Positions 31,473 through 40,611 of a stretch of DNA of 64,000 nucleotides are shown one piece after another. Under the pieces are notes generated by a model. It searched no databases. It saw nothing but the letters and a program-made list of their open reading frames with translations, and was not told the origin of the DNA. Position 1 is the first letter of the stretch; each line of letters begins with the position of its first letter. The stretch lies in assembly GCA_023399155.1 (NCBI GenBank), contig JAEWQP010000022.1, positions 248,001 to 312,000 on the forward strand. Direction: 5' to 3'. Both the position numbers and the translations under genes were made by a program. Origin of the DNA: Verrucomicrobiota bacterium (GTDB taxonomy: Bacteria; Verrucomicrobiota; Verrucomicrobiia; Opitutales; Opitutaceae).

Positions 31473-33932
31473 TCAATCCGCGCGCAGGGCCTCATTCGGA
31501 GGCGTCAGCGCGGCCCGGCGCGATGGCAGGTAACTCGCGAGAAGCACCACCACGCCGACGACCGCGGCGGTGCCGGCGAGCACGAGCACGTTGAAGGAGG
31601 AGACCTCGTAAAGCATGGAACTCATCAGGCGCCCGACGAAGCCCGCGACGATCAGGCCCAGTGCGAGCCCCGCGAGCATGAGCCGGATGCCGAGTCCGAG
31701 GAACTGACGCAGCACCTGTTCCGGCTGTGCACCGAGCGCCATGCGCACGCCGATCTCACGGCGGCGCTGGGCGACGGCGTAGGCGAGCACGCCATAGATG
31801 CCGAGAGCAGCCAGGGCGAGGGCCACGCCGGAGAAGATCCCGGCGAGGATCATCGGCGAACGACGTGTCACCAGCGTATCCGCGATGCGCATCTCCATCG
31901 TCTGGAGTTCGTCCAGCGGCAGCCGCGGATCGATGCGGGCGAGCGCCTGCCGCACGGCGGGCCCCGCGGTCTCGGGCGCGAGCAGGGTGCGCACGACCAT
32001 GTAGCTGTTGAACGGTCCGGCGTCCTCCCGGTAGGGCATGAAGATGGCGCCGGCTTTCTCGGTATCGGCAAGGTCGTTGTTCTTCATCGTGCCCACCACG
32101 CCGACGATCGTCAGGGCCGGCACGCCCTCGATTTCCGGCGGGCCCGGATAGATCACCTGGCCCAGCGGGCTCTGGCCCGGCCAGTAGATCCGGGCGAAAT
32201 CGGCATCGACCACGCAGACGCGGTTCTCGCCGCGTCCGTCAGCCGCGTTCAGCAGCCGGCCCTCGTGCAGCGGTATCCCCATCGCTTCGAAGAAGTCGCC
32301 CGACACCTGCCGCGAGTAGTGCGTGCGAATCGCCTCACCCGGTTTCAGTTCGTAGCCTTTCACCCAGATGCCAGTGCGGTTGTTGTTGCCGGAGAGCGGC
32401 AGGGTGGTGGTCAGGCCAACCGAGGCAATTCCCGGCGACGCACGCAGCTCGTCGAGAAGGCGTTCTGAGAAGGCGAAGCGGTCCTGGTTCTCGCGATAGT
32501 TCTGCCAGGGAAGCACGACCTGCGCGGTGAGCAGACGGGCGGCATCGAATCCCGGCTGGACGCGCAACACCCGTTCGAAGCTGATGCCGAGGAGGCCCGC
32601 GCCGACCAGGAGCACGAAGGTGAGCGCGATCTGCGCCGCGATCAGCGTGTGGCGCAGGCGGTGGGTCGCGCGCGTGGTGGTGCCGCCGCGCGATTCGCTG
32701 TTGAGGACCGGGGCGAGCTTGCCGCTGAGGTTGAACCAGACGAGCGGCACGGCCAGGAGCAGGCCGACGACGATCGCGGCACCGAACGCGGCGACCGCAA
32801 CCATCCCGTCGAAGGCGATGGTCCCGCCCAGGGGCATGCGATCCGTGCCGAGCGCGGTGACCAGGCGCAGGCTGGCGACCCCCAGGCCGAGCCCCAGCAG
32901 GCCGCCCGCGATCGTCAGCAGGAGTGTCTCGAGCACGACCTGCATCGCGACGTGGCCGCGGCCTGCACCGAGGACCTGGCGCAGGACGAGTTCGCGGTGC
33001 CGCGCGGTCGCCCGGATGAGGAGGAGGTTGGCGAGATTGACAACGCCGATCAGCAGCAGGAAGAGCACGCCGACCTGCAGGCTCAACAGGGTCGTGCGGA
33101 TTCGCGAGACGTGCTCGCCGTGCAGGTCGGCGACCCGCGAGCGAAAGCCGGCACCTTCCACCACCTGAGCAGCCGGATCGGTCAGCGCGATCTGGGCGTT
33201 GAGCGCATCAACCTGCGCCTGGGCGACGGCAAGCGACACTCCGGGCCGCAGCCTTCCGATGTAGTCCATCTGGTTGGCGTGGCGGTTCTGCGGCGTGGCG
33301 TCATTCTCGCCGTGCGCGAGCGGGACGAGGAATTCGCACCGGCTCGAGAGATAGCGAAACCCCGGCGGAAGGACGCCGATGACCTCGAAGGGCTGCTCGT
33401 TGACCGAGACCGTCTTGCCGAGCACTCCGGAGTCGGCGTTGAAGTGGCGGCGCCAATACGAGTCGGTGAGCACGACCAGCTGGTTCTTGCCGTAGAGTTC
33501 CTCGCCGTCCTGGAAGAAGCGCCCCATCGCGAGCCTCACCCCGAGCACATCGAGAAACCCCGGCGAGGCCTCGAGTACGGGCAGGCGGTTCGGTCCGGTC
33601 GAGTCGCCGACGTTGACCGCGCTCTCGCGCACGACCGCGCCGTGGGCGAAGCCTGGCAGCGCGTCGCCCTTGCGCTCGTAATAGTTCGGCCACGAGCATG
33701 CGGCGCGCTCCACCCCGGCCTTCGGGTAGCTGTTGTAGACGACGACCAGCCGGTCGGGCTCGGGGAACGGCAGCGGGCGCAGCACCACCGAGCGGACCAC
33801 GGTGAAGATCACCACATTGGCCGCGATGCAGAGGGCCAGCGTCAGAAGCGCGGTGGCGGCAAACCCCTTCTCGCGCCGCAGGCCGCGCAGGGCCTGGCGG
33901 AGGTCACGACCGAGCGACGACAGCAGGTGCAT
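31473..33932 (-). CDS. ADOP-type MacB/FtsX-like ABC permease
   Basis: 819-aa inner-membrane protein of the acidobacterial duplicated orphan permease type. It has two MacB-like periplasmic core domains and two FtsX permease domains in one chain. The N-terminus LGRDLRQALRGLRREKGFAA is diagnostic; the FtsX segments are LLLIGVVNLANLLLIRATAR and the C-terminal GIYGVLAYAVAQRRREIGVR with MALGAQPEQVL. No ATPase gene is adjacent, hence orphan. The family is abundant in Acidobacteria and Verrucomicrobia and its substrate is unknown. ATG 33932 was chosen; an ATG five codons upstream (33947) is also possible. Confidence 0.88.
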   Translation of the reverse strand: MHLLSSLGRDLRQALRGLRREKGFAATALLTLALCIAANVVIFTVVRSVVLRPLPFPEPDRLVVVYNSYPKAGVERAACSWPNYYERKGDALPGFAHGAVVRESAVNVGDSTGPNRLPVLEASPGFLDVLGVRLAMGRFFQDGEELYGKNQLVVLTDSYWRRHFNADSGVLGKTVSVNEQPFEVIGVLPPGFRYLSSRCEFLVPLAHGENDATPQNRHANQMDYIGRLRPGVSLAVAQAQVDALNAQIALTDPAAQVVEGAGFRSRVADLHGEHVSRIRTTLLSLQVGVLFLLLIGVVNLANLLLIRATARHRELVLRQVLGAGRGHVAMQVVLETLLLTIAGGLLGLGLGVASLRLVTALGTDRMPLGGTIAFDGMVAVAAFGAAIVVGLLLAVPLVWFNLSGKLAPVLNSESRGGTTTRATHRLRHTLIAAQIALTFVLLVGAGLLGISFERVLRVQPGFDAARLLTAQVVLPWQNYRENQDRFAFSERLLDELRASPGIASVGLTTTLPLSGNNNRTGIWVKGYELKPGEAIRTHYSRQVSGDFFEAMGIPLHEGRLLNAADGRGENRVCVVDADFARIYWPGQSPLGQVIYPGPPEIEGVPALTIVGVVGTMKNNDLADTEKAGAIFMPYREDAGPFNSYMVVRTLLAPETAGPAVRQALARIDPRLPLDELQTMEMRIADTLVTRRSPMILAGIFSGVALALAALGIYGVLAYAVAQRRREIGVRMALGAQPEQVLRQFLGLGIRLMLAGLALGLIVAGFVGRLMSSMLYEVSSFNVLVLAGTAAVVGVVVLLASYLPSRRAALTPPNEALRAD

Positions 33933-34012
33933 GGCAGGTATACCCACCGGGACGGCAGCGAGTTTCAGGATTTTGCGCGACGAGGCGGGCTGGCGGACCT
34001 ACGTTGCCGCGG

Positions 34013-34996
34013 ATGATCGTCCCGCAATACTGGGCGGAAGCGCGTCTGCAGCGTCCGCGGTCGCAGGGTCAGGGGCAGGTGACCGTGCGCCGCTTCGGCT
34101 GGTCGGATACCAGCCCCGCCGAGGCCCAGCGGCTGGCGGAAAACCGCGTCCGCGAGGCGTTCGACCGCATCCTGAGCGGGGAAAAGCTCGACCGTCGTGA
34201 GCCCAAGGTGGCCTACAACGGTGCGCAGGGCGTGCCGATCCGCGAGGAAGTCCTGGCCCGCCACGGCGACGTGGTGATCACCCGCAACGCCTACGGCGCG
34301 CAGTGCCTGAACACGCCGGACGTGCTCTTTGCCGATATCGACTTCGACGAGCCGATCGGATGCGGACCGATTGCCTTGGCGGCGCTCGTGCTGCTCGGCG
34401 CCGCGGTCGGAGCCGGCGCGATGCTCGAGTCGGTGAAGGTTGCGCTGGTGGGCGGTCTTGTTGCCCTTCTGCTGGCCTATCCACTCGCCACGCGCCTGCG
34501 GGCGGTGGCCACCCGGCTCAAGGGCGGGCCGGAACGCCGCGCACGGGCGGCGGCCGAGACGCTGGCGCGTCGTCATCCGGGCGCGAGGCTGAGGCTCTAC
34601 CGCACGCCGCGGGGCCTTCGCGTCATGGCCGTGCATCGCACGTTCGATCCAACGAGCGAGGAGGTGGCGGCGTGGTTTCAGCACCTCGGCGTCGATCGGA
34701 TCTACGCGCGCATGTCGCGCCATCAGCATTGCTTCCGCGCGCGCCTCACGGCGAAACCATGGCGCATCGGCCTGCCCCGGCACATGCCGCCGCGGCCCGG
34801 CACATGGCCGGTGAACCCGGAGCGAATGCCGGATCGGCGGAACTGGGTGCTCAACTACGAGGCGGTCGCGGTCAACTTCGCCGCATGCGCCTTCGTGGGC
34901 GAACTCGGCGACGGGCCTGTTGACCCGAAGGCTGCCGCGGTGCGCGACCTTCATGATCAATTGAGCCAGGCACTCAGCGGACGCACGCTCGCCTGA
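34013..34996 (+). CDS. Two-TM membrane protein of unknown function
   Basis: 327-aa product beginning MIVPQYWAEARLQRPRSQGQ. After a soluble N-terminal domain (about residues 1-110) two adjacent membrane segments follow (IALAALVLLGAAVGAGAM and VALVGGLVALLLAYPLA). A C-terminal soluble domain then contains AETLARRHPGARLRLYRTPRG and a Trp/Pro-rich stretch near residue 265. I recognise no named family. It diverges from the ADOP permease with an 80-base gap, so both may be controlled from one short promoter region. Confidence 0.65.
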   Translation: MIVPQYWAEARLQRPRSQGQGQVTVRRFGWSDTSPAEAQRLAENRVREAFDRILSGEKLDRREPKVAYNGAQGVPIREEVLARHGDVVITRNAYGAQCLNTPDVLFADIDFDEPIGCGPIALAALVLLGAAVGAGAMLESVKVALVGGLVALLLAYPLATRLRAVATRLKGGPERRARAAAETLARRHPGARLRLYRTPRGLRVMAVHRTFDPTSEEVAAWFQHLGVDRIYARMSRHQHCFRARLTAKPWRIGLPRHMPPRPGTWPVNPERMPDRRNWVLNYEAVAVNFAACAFVGELGDGPVDPKAAAVRDLHDQLSQALSGRTLA

Positions 34997-35039
34997 GCGA
35001 CCGCGTTGCGGCCGCCTCCGCGCGCGGCGCACCGCCGGC

Positions 35040-37667
35040 TCACGGCGCGATCTCGTAGTGCAGCGTCGCCGGGCCCTGGATGGTGGCGAAGTTGATCCAA
35101 CCGTCCTTCCATACGGACGGCACTTCGGCTGCGACCGAGCCGTCGGGCGCGAGGGCGCGCACCTTGCGGGCGTTGAACGTCTTCAGGCGCACGACGGCGG
35201 GGATGCGCTCCGCGATCGGCGGACCGCCCTTGCCCCAGACAGCTCCGGTGCTCGTGCGCGCGGCGTTCCAGACGCTGCCCGGGTTTTCCGCGCGCGCCGC
35301 CAGCGTGACGAGCACGCGCTCGGAGACCGCGAGCGGCTTCTGGTCGAGCGCCACGGCCCCGGCGGCCCCGAAGTTCAGGCCAAACGCGTCGCTGGCCACG
35401 GAAAACGCCCCGGTCTCGAGGGTGTCGTCGCCGAGGTAGCCGACGATCGCCGCGGCGGCCGGTGCCTGCACGAGGTAGACTGCGCCCCGCCGTGCCTGCC
35501 AGAGGCGGGCGGACGAGCCGCGCGCCTCGCCCGCACGGGCCACATGCGTGGGTTTGCCGTCGCGCATCGCGGCGCTGACGCTCAGGCGCGCATTCAGGAA
35601 CCCGAGATCGAGGCCCGTCTGCTGCTTGAGCCAGAGGACGTCGAGGTGGTTGCCCTCGGGCCAGACGGGCTGGTGCACGAGCAATTCGCGTTGCGCCCCG
35701 AGCGGGGGCACGAGGCCCTGGCGGAAGACGCGCGTGGCGAACGGCCCGAAGCCCCACTTGGCGGGATGATGGTGCTGGTCGAAGAAGGTTTGCAGCGCGC
35801 CGTCGTCCTCTTCCGGGGGCACCCCAAGCCCCACCATGTCGAACGTGTAGAGGCCGTCCCAGTCCTGCAGCGCGGCAAAGGTCGCCGTGAACGGATACAT
35901 CTCGGCCGCGTACTCGCTCGGTGCGGGGTGGTCGAGTTCGGTCACGGTGAACGGCCGTCCGGTGACGCGCAGGAGCGCGAGGGCGCCGAACTCGCCGAAC
36001 CAGCGCGGGCCGAGTTCGGCGATCTGCGGGGTGTTGTTGATCGTGTAGTTGGCCGTGTCCCACGTCGAGGCGGGGTTGCCCCAGTCGGGATGCTGCCAGT
36101 AGCAGTGCGCATCGATGAAGTCCGACTGCTCCTCGCGCATCAGGCCTGCGATGCCGCCGTAGTTGGCCTGTGTACACACGATGGGCACGCTCACCCCGAG
36201 CTCGTCGCGCAGGCAGGCGCGCATCTCCGCGACATACGCCTTCTCCGTGTCGACGAGGAACTGCAGCCAGTCGTTCCATTGCGCCGGGACCGGATCGGTC
36301 GGGATCGGCACGGTGCCGTCGGCCGGGTTTTCACCCGCCTGCAAGCCCGCCGTGGGCGAGCCGGAGACGAGCGCGAGATCCTTCATCCATATCTCACCGG
36401 CCTGGTTGCCCGCGAGCAGCGCGAGGCGCGAGCCGACGTCCACGATCGAATGCGCCACGAACACGAAGCGGAACTCCCGCCACTCGGGCGTGAGTTCGAG
36501 CATGGTGCGCAGGCCGCGCGTGCGCCACTTGTCCGTGCGCCAGAGCGGCTCGTCGCGCGCGACCGCCAGCTCGTCGCGCCGCGCCGCGTCGGCCCGGGCC
36601 GAGAAGACGACCGTGTAGGTGGTGTTCTCGACGAGCCGGAGCCCGTCGAGGTGGGCGGCGGAGCGCCAGCGCACGCCGTCGCCCGGCCCGACCGTGATAT
36701 GCACCTCCGACGGAGCCGGCGACACGACGTGCACCGCGTTGCCCGGCTGGGCGTCGGCGAACCAGCGCGAACCGGGGCTGAGCGGCGATTCCCCTGCGGG
36801 CGTGGCGGAGCGCGCCCAGGCGAGGGCGAGGCTGGCGCGGTCGGGGTAACGCTTCGCCAGCCACGCGTTCCAGAGCGCCGTGAGCTCGCCGCGATACGGC
36901 TCCGGGAGCAGGTGGAGGCCCGCGCCGATGTCGCGCGTGCGCATGCCAAGCAGCGAGTTCTCGTTGTTGATCTCGACCACCGCGACCGCCGGGTCCTCCG
37001 CCAGGCTCAGGCCCGTGTAGGGGTTTTTCGCCGACAACAGCTGCCGCGCGTAATCCTTCTGCAGGTCCACGTGCCGGCGCGAGAAGTAATCCACGCGCTT
37101 GTGGAAAGGCGGGAGCTCCGCGATCGAGGCGGGGAAGCCGTCGGCCTCGGTGTGCGTGCGCGACACCTTGAGGTTGACGTTTGAATACACGCCCTCGGCC
37201 TTGAGCGCGGCGACGAGCCGGTGGAGCCTGTCGAGCTGCGCAGCGTCGATGTGGATCCGGTCCTGCGAACCGGGCGTCCACAGGCTGCCCGCGGAGTCGA
37301 CCGACCACGGGTTGTCCAGGTGGTGGAGGCGGGCGATGTTCACGCCGCCCGCGGCGAGGCGGCGAGCGATGCGCCGCGCGGCGGCCTCGTCGGCGGGAAA
37401 CGCCTCGTTCGAGCTCAGGTTGCAGCCCCAGAAGCGGAGCCGCTCGCCGTTGTCCAGGGTGACGAACACCCCATCGCGGACCCCGACGCGTCCGTGCGCC
37501 CCGGCGGGCCTGTGGTTGAGCGCGCTGGTGTCGAGCGCGCTGCCAGGCTGCGGATCGACATACGGCCACGGAAACCAGCCCTCCGGCACGGCCGCCTCCG
37601 CGGCGGCGCACCGTGTGCCGCACGCGGCTAGGGCGAAGGCGAGGATGGTGAATTTCTGGATACGCAT
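35040..37667 (-). CDS. Secreted clan GH-A glycoside hydrolase with inserted carbohydrate-binding region
   Basis: 875-aa exported enzyme; signal peptide about residues 1-23 (ILAFALAACGTRCAAA), where the Cys could also make a lipobox. A TIM-barrel start of the GH5/GH42 type (RFWGCNLSSNEAFP, NIARLHHLDNPW) leads to a probable acid/base Glu in VVEINNENSLLG. The barrel is then interrupted by a beta-rich insert of about 150 residues (HITVGPGDGVRW to EIWMKDLAL) that looks like a CBM4/9-type module. The barrel resumes at CLRDELGVSVPIV and the probable nucleophile Glu is in FTVTELDHP. A beta-rich C-terminus follows. Polysaccharide substrate unknown. Monocistronic. Confidence 0.78.
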   Translation of the reverse strand: MRIQKFTILAFALAACGTRCAAAEAAVPEGWFPWPYVDPQPGSALDTSALNHRPAGAHGRVGVRDGVFVTLDNGERLRFWGCNLSSNEAFPADEAAARRIARRLAAGGVNIARLHHLDNPWSVDSAGSLWTPGSQDRIHIDAAQLDRLHRLVAALKAEGVYSNVNLKVSRTHTEADGFPASIAELPPFHKRVDYFSRRHVDLQKDYARQLLSAKNPYTGLSLAEDPAVAVVEINNENSLLGMRTRDIGAGLHLLPEPYRGELTALWNAWLAKRYPDRASLALAWARSATPAGESPLSPGSRWFADAQPGNAVHVVSPAPSEVHITVGPGDGVRWRSAAHLDGLRLVENTTYTVVFSARADAARRDELAVARDEPLWRTDKWRTRGLRTMLELTPEWREFRFVFVAHSIVDVGSRLALLAGNQAGEIWMKDLALVSGSPTAGLQAGENPADGTVPIPTDPVPAQWNDWLQFLVDTEKAYVAEMRACLRDELGVSVPIVCTQANYGGIAGLMREEQSDFIDAHCYWQHPDWGNPASTWDTANYTINNTPQIAELGPRWFGEFGALALLRVTGRPFTVTELDHPAPSEYAAEMYPFTATFAALQDWDGLYTFDMVGLGVPPEEDDGALQTFFDQHHHPAKWGFGPFATRVFRQGLVPPLGAQRELLVHQPVWPEGNHLDVLWLKQQTGLDLGFLNARLSVSAAMRDGKPTHVARAGEARGSSARLWQARRGAVYLVQAPAAAAIVGYLGDDTLETGAFSVASDAFGLNFGAAGAVALDQKPLAVSERVLVTLAARAENPGSVWNAARTSTGAVWGKGGPPIAERIPAVVRLKTFNARKVRALAPDGSVAAEVPSVWKDGWINFATIQGPATLHYEIAP

Positions 37668-37930
37668 GGGTGGAATGTTGGGGGGATGAGGCTGCGCGAT
37701 CGCGGCGTGCGTCCGGATTCAGGCGCACGTCGCGAGAGCGTGTGGAGCGCGCGCCGGGATGCAACCCGTCGTGTGGTCGACCATTCGACCGGCCGGCGAC
37801 GGCCCGGAAATTTCCGCGGGCGGGAAATTAGGGCTTAAGGTCGGGGACCAGAACCGATAGAGTCTGCGTCTCCCTGTCGGCCGCACTTTGCGGAACGGCG
37901 TGTTTCCTCCCTCCTCAACCCGGTCTTCCC

Positions 37931-39334
37931 ATGCACCACGCCCGTATCAAGCGCCGCGAATACGTCGCCTTCACCCGCAGCTCCCTCGAACGCCTCCCGC
38001 AGGTCGAGAACTTCTCGCCCCGGCACCTGCTGGAGATGAAAGCCGTCGCCTCGGTCTTTCCGTTCCGGGTGAACAACTACGTCGCCGACGAACTGGTCCG
38101 CTGGGACCGCGTGCCGGACGACCCGATCTTCCAGCTGTTCTTCCCGCAGCCGGGCATGCTGGAGCCGGGCGAACTCTCGCACCTCGTGGACCTGCAGCAC
38201 GCGCGCGCGCCGAAGGCGTCGTTTGATCTCGCCGTCCGGAAGATCCAGCGCCGCCTCAATCCGCATCCGGCCGGGCAGATGGAACTCAACGTGCCCGAGC
38301 TCGACGGCAAGCCGCTGCCCGGCATGCAGCACAAGTACCGCGACACCGTCCTTTTCTTCCCCAGCCCCGGACAAGTCTGCCATGCCTACTGCACCTACTG
38401 CTTTCGCTGGGCGCAGTTTGTCGGACTCGACGAACTGAAGTTCGCGGCGCGGCAGACGGAATCGCTCGTCGCCTACCTGAAGGCGCACCACGAGGTGAGC
38501 AATGTGCTCTTCACCGGCGGCGACCCGATGATCATGCGCACGGCCCTGCTCCGGCGCTACATCGAGCCGCTGCTCGATCCCGAGCTCGAGCACGTGTCGG
38601 CGATCCGCATCGGCACCAAGGCGCCCGCGACCTGGCCCTACCGCTTTGTCACGGATCCGGATGCCGACGACCTGCTGCGGCTCTTCGAGCAGGTGCGCAA
38701 GGCCGGCCGGCACCTCGCGATCATGGCGCATTTCTCGCATCCGCGGGAGCTCGACACGCCCATCGCGCAGGCCGCATTGCGGCGTATCCAGGCCACGGGT
38801 GCAGTCGTGCGCTGCCAGGCGCCGCTCATCCGCGGCGTCAACGACCGCGGTGACACCTGGGCCGACCTTTGGCGCGCCCAGGTGCGCCTCGGCGCGGTGC
38901 CCTATTACATGTTTGTGGAGCGCGACACCGGCCCGAAGGGCTACTTCGAGGTGCCGCTCGTGCGGTGCTACGACATCTTCCAGAAAGCCTACCGCCGCGT
39001 CTCCGGTCTCGAGCGCACGGTGCGCGGGCCGTCGATGTCGGCCACTCCCGGCAAGGTGATCATCGACGGCATTTCCGAGGTGCGCGGCGAAAAGGTGATC
39101 AACCTGCGCTTCGTCCAGGCGCGCGACCCCGACTGGGTGCGGCGTCCTTTCTTCGCGGCCTACGACGAGAACGCGACCTGGCTCGATCAGCTCAAGCCGG
39201 CCTTCGGCGAGAAGGAGTTCTTTTTTCAGCCGAGCCTGCGCACGATGAAGACCTCCGGGCGCTCTGCTGCCTACGGGCACCGCAAGGTACCGCGTCGCCG
39301 GCACACCATCTTCGGCCACGTGGAGTGGGAGTAG
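37931..39334 (+). CDS. KamA-family radical SAM aminomutase
   Basis: 467-aa enzyme related to lysine 2,3-aminomutase. The radical SAM cluster motif CHAYCTYC places Cys at residues 150, 154 and 157. TGGDPMIM provides the SAM-binding GGDP element and Lys 375 in SATPGKVIIDGI fits the PLP-binding lysine of the family. It is longer than clostridial lysine aminomutase (about 416 aa), with an N-terminal segment starting MHHARIKRREYVAFTRSS and a C-terminus lacking the zinc-cysteines of that enzyme. Substrate (lysine, glutamate or another amino acid) cannot be told from sequence. Convergent with the hydrolase gene 32 bases downstream. Confidence 0.85.
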   Translation: MHHARIKRREYVAFTRSSLERLPQVENFSPRHLLEMKAVASVFPFRVNNYVADELVRWDRVPDDPIFQLFFPQPGMLEPGELSHLVDLQHARAPKASFDLAVRKIQRRLNPHPAGQMELNVPELDGKPLPGMQHKYRDTVLFFPSPGQVCHAYCTYCFRWAQFVGLDELKFAARQTESLVAYLKAHHEVSNVLFTGGDPMIMRTALLRRYIEPLLDPELEHVSAIRIGTKAPATWPYRFVTDPDADDLLRLFEQVRKAGRHLAIMAHFSHPRELDTPIAQAALRRIQATGAVVRCQAPLIRGVNDRGDTWADLWRAQVRLGAVPYYMFVERDTGPKGYFEVPLVRCYDIFQKAYRRVSGLERTVRGPSMSATPGKVIIDGISEVRGEKVINLRFVQARDPDWVRRPFFAAYDENATWLDQLKPAFGEKEFFFQPSLRTMKTSGRSAAYGHRKVPRRRHTIFGHVEWE

Positions 39335-39365
39335 GGTGCGACCCGCGCCCGGACGGCTCCGTGGT

Positions 39366-40301
39366 TCAGCGCAGGATGCCGCTGTCGCGCATCCAGGCTT
39401 CGCATAGTTCCGGCCAGCGTGCGATCGGCCCCTGTGCGCCACGGATGCCGAATCCGTGGCCGCCGCGGCGGAAGACATGCAACTCAGCCGGCGTGCCGGC
39501 CTGCCGCAGCGCTGTGTAGAGCCGCAAGGCATGTTCCGGATCGACCGAGCCGTCGTCATCGGCGTGGAAGATGAACGCGGGCGGGTAGCCGCTGCCGGCA
39601 CCGGGCCGGACCTGGAACTCCTCGAGCAGGCGCTCGCGCTGCGGCGCACCCGGGTCGGCGCGCCGCGAGCCGAACGGCCCGGCCACGGCATAGCAGAAGA
39701 TCGAAAAGTCCGGGCGCGCCGCGATCGCGTCCGCGTCGTCGACGGCCGGGTAGACCTCGCGGTCGGGGAAGAACGCCGCGAGGGTGGCGACGTGTCCACC
39801 GGCTGAATACCCGAGGAACCCGATGCGCGCCGGATCGAGACCCCAGTCCGCAGCGCGCGAACGCACCACGCGCACGGCACGCTGCGCATCCTGCAGCGGC
39901 ACGAGGCGGCCCTCCGCGTGCCCCTCGTCGGGCAGCCGGTATTTCAGCACGAACGCCGTGATGCCCAGGCTGTTCAGCCAGGCGGAGGTATCGGCGCCCT
40001 CCTTGTCGATCACCACGCGCTCATAGGCGCCGCCCGGCGCGACGATCACGGCGACGCCATTGGGATGGGCCGGCACATGCGCCTGCAGGGCCGGCTCGAG
40101 GATCTGCGTGTAGATGCGGTCGTGCCGCGCCGCATCCGTGCTCCGTTCCGTGATCTTCTCCTCGATCGCGACCTTCTCGGAGCCGGGCGCGGCGCCCGGC
40201 CAGAGCCGCACCACGGGCGGGATATCGGCGGCGTGTGAACCGCCGCATGGGACGATGGCAAGGAGGCACGCGAGGGTGAGCGAGGCGGGTACGTGAGGCA
40301 T
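39366..40301 (-). CDS. Secreted alpha/beta hydrolase (esterase, BD-FAE/xylan esterase-like)
   Basis: 311-aa exported esterase. The signal peptide (LTLACLLAIVPCGGSHAA) fixes the start at 40301. VIVAPGGAYERV carries the oxyanion HGG-like element, FLGYSAGGHVA the nucleophile elbow with the catalytic Ser, FHADDDGSVDPEHA the Asp and FRRGGHGFGI the His. WPGAAPGSE near the N-terminus is common in polysaccharide-linked acetyl esterases. Probably removes acetyl or similar groups from plant polysaccharides, consistent with the glycosidases nearby. Confidence 0.87.
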   Translation of the reverse strand: MPHVPASLTLACLLAIVPCGGSHAADIPPVVRLWPGAAPGSEKVAIEEKITERSTDAARHDRIYTQILEPALQAHVPAHPNGVAVIVAPGGAYERVVIDKEGADTSAWLNSLGITAFVLKYRLPDEGHAEGRLVPLQDAQRAVRVVRSRAADWGLDPARIGFLGYSAGGHVATLAAFFPDREVYPAVDDADAIAARPDFSIFCYAVAGPFGSRRADPGAPQRERLLEEFQVRPGAGSGYPPAFIFHADDDGSVDPEHALRLYTALRQAGTPAELHVFRRGGHGFGIRGAQGPIARWPELCEAWMRDSGILR

Positions 40302-40611
40302 CGTGCGCGAGGGCGTAACGGAAGCGCCTCGGCGCTGGCAATCGGCATCGATGCCGGCCGGAGCCCGCGGAATCCGCGGCGTAGGCGTGCCCGGCTCCAT
40401 GGCACGTTGCATGGAAACGCGCTGTGATGCCGGATCCACTACGGTGGAAACCCTCGCCGCACCATCAAGGAGGCTTCCGATTCTTCCGCTGCCGCGGAAC
40501 GACGGCTTGCCGCGATCCGGGCGCAGGCGCACAAGCACACCTGAGCCGGGTCGCGGCACCCCTCAGCCCGCGACGGGCTCCCGAGTTGTCCCCTCACGAA
40601 CTGCTTCTGTC
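40302..40611 (+). other. Gap upstream of the metzincin gene
   Basis: About 310 bases between divergent genes. The forward frame is open but codes for Arg/Pro-rich text without structure. The signal peptide begins at 40612, so this is taken as leader and promoter region. No distinct promoter, operator or hairpin was recognised. Confidence 0.4.
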
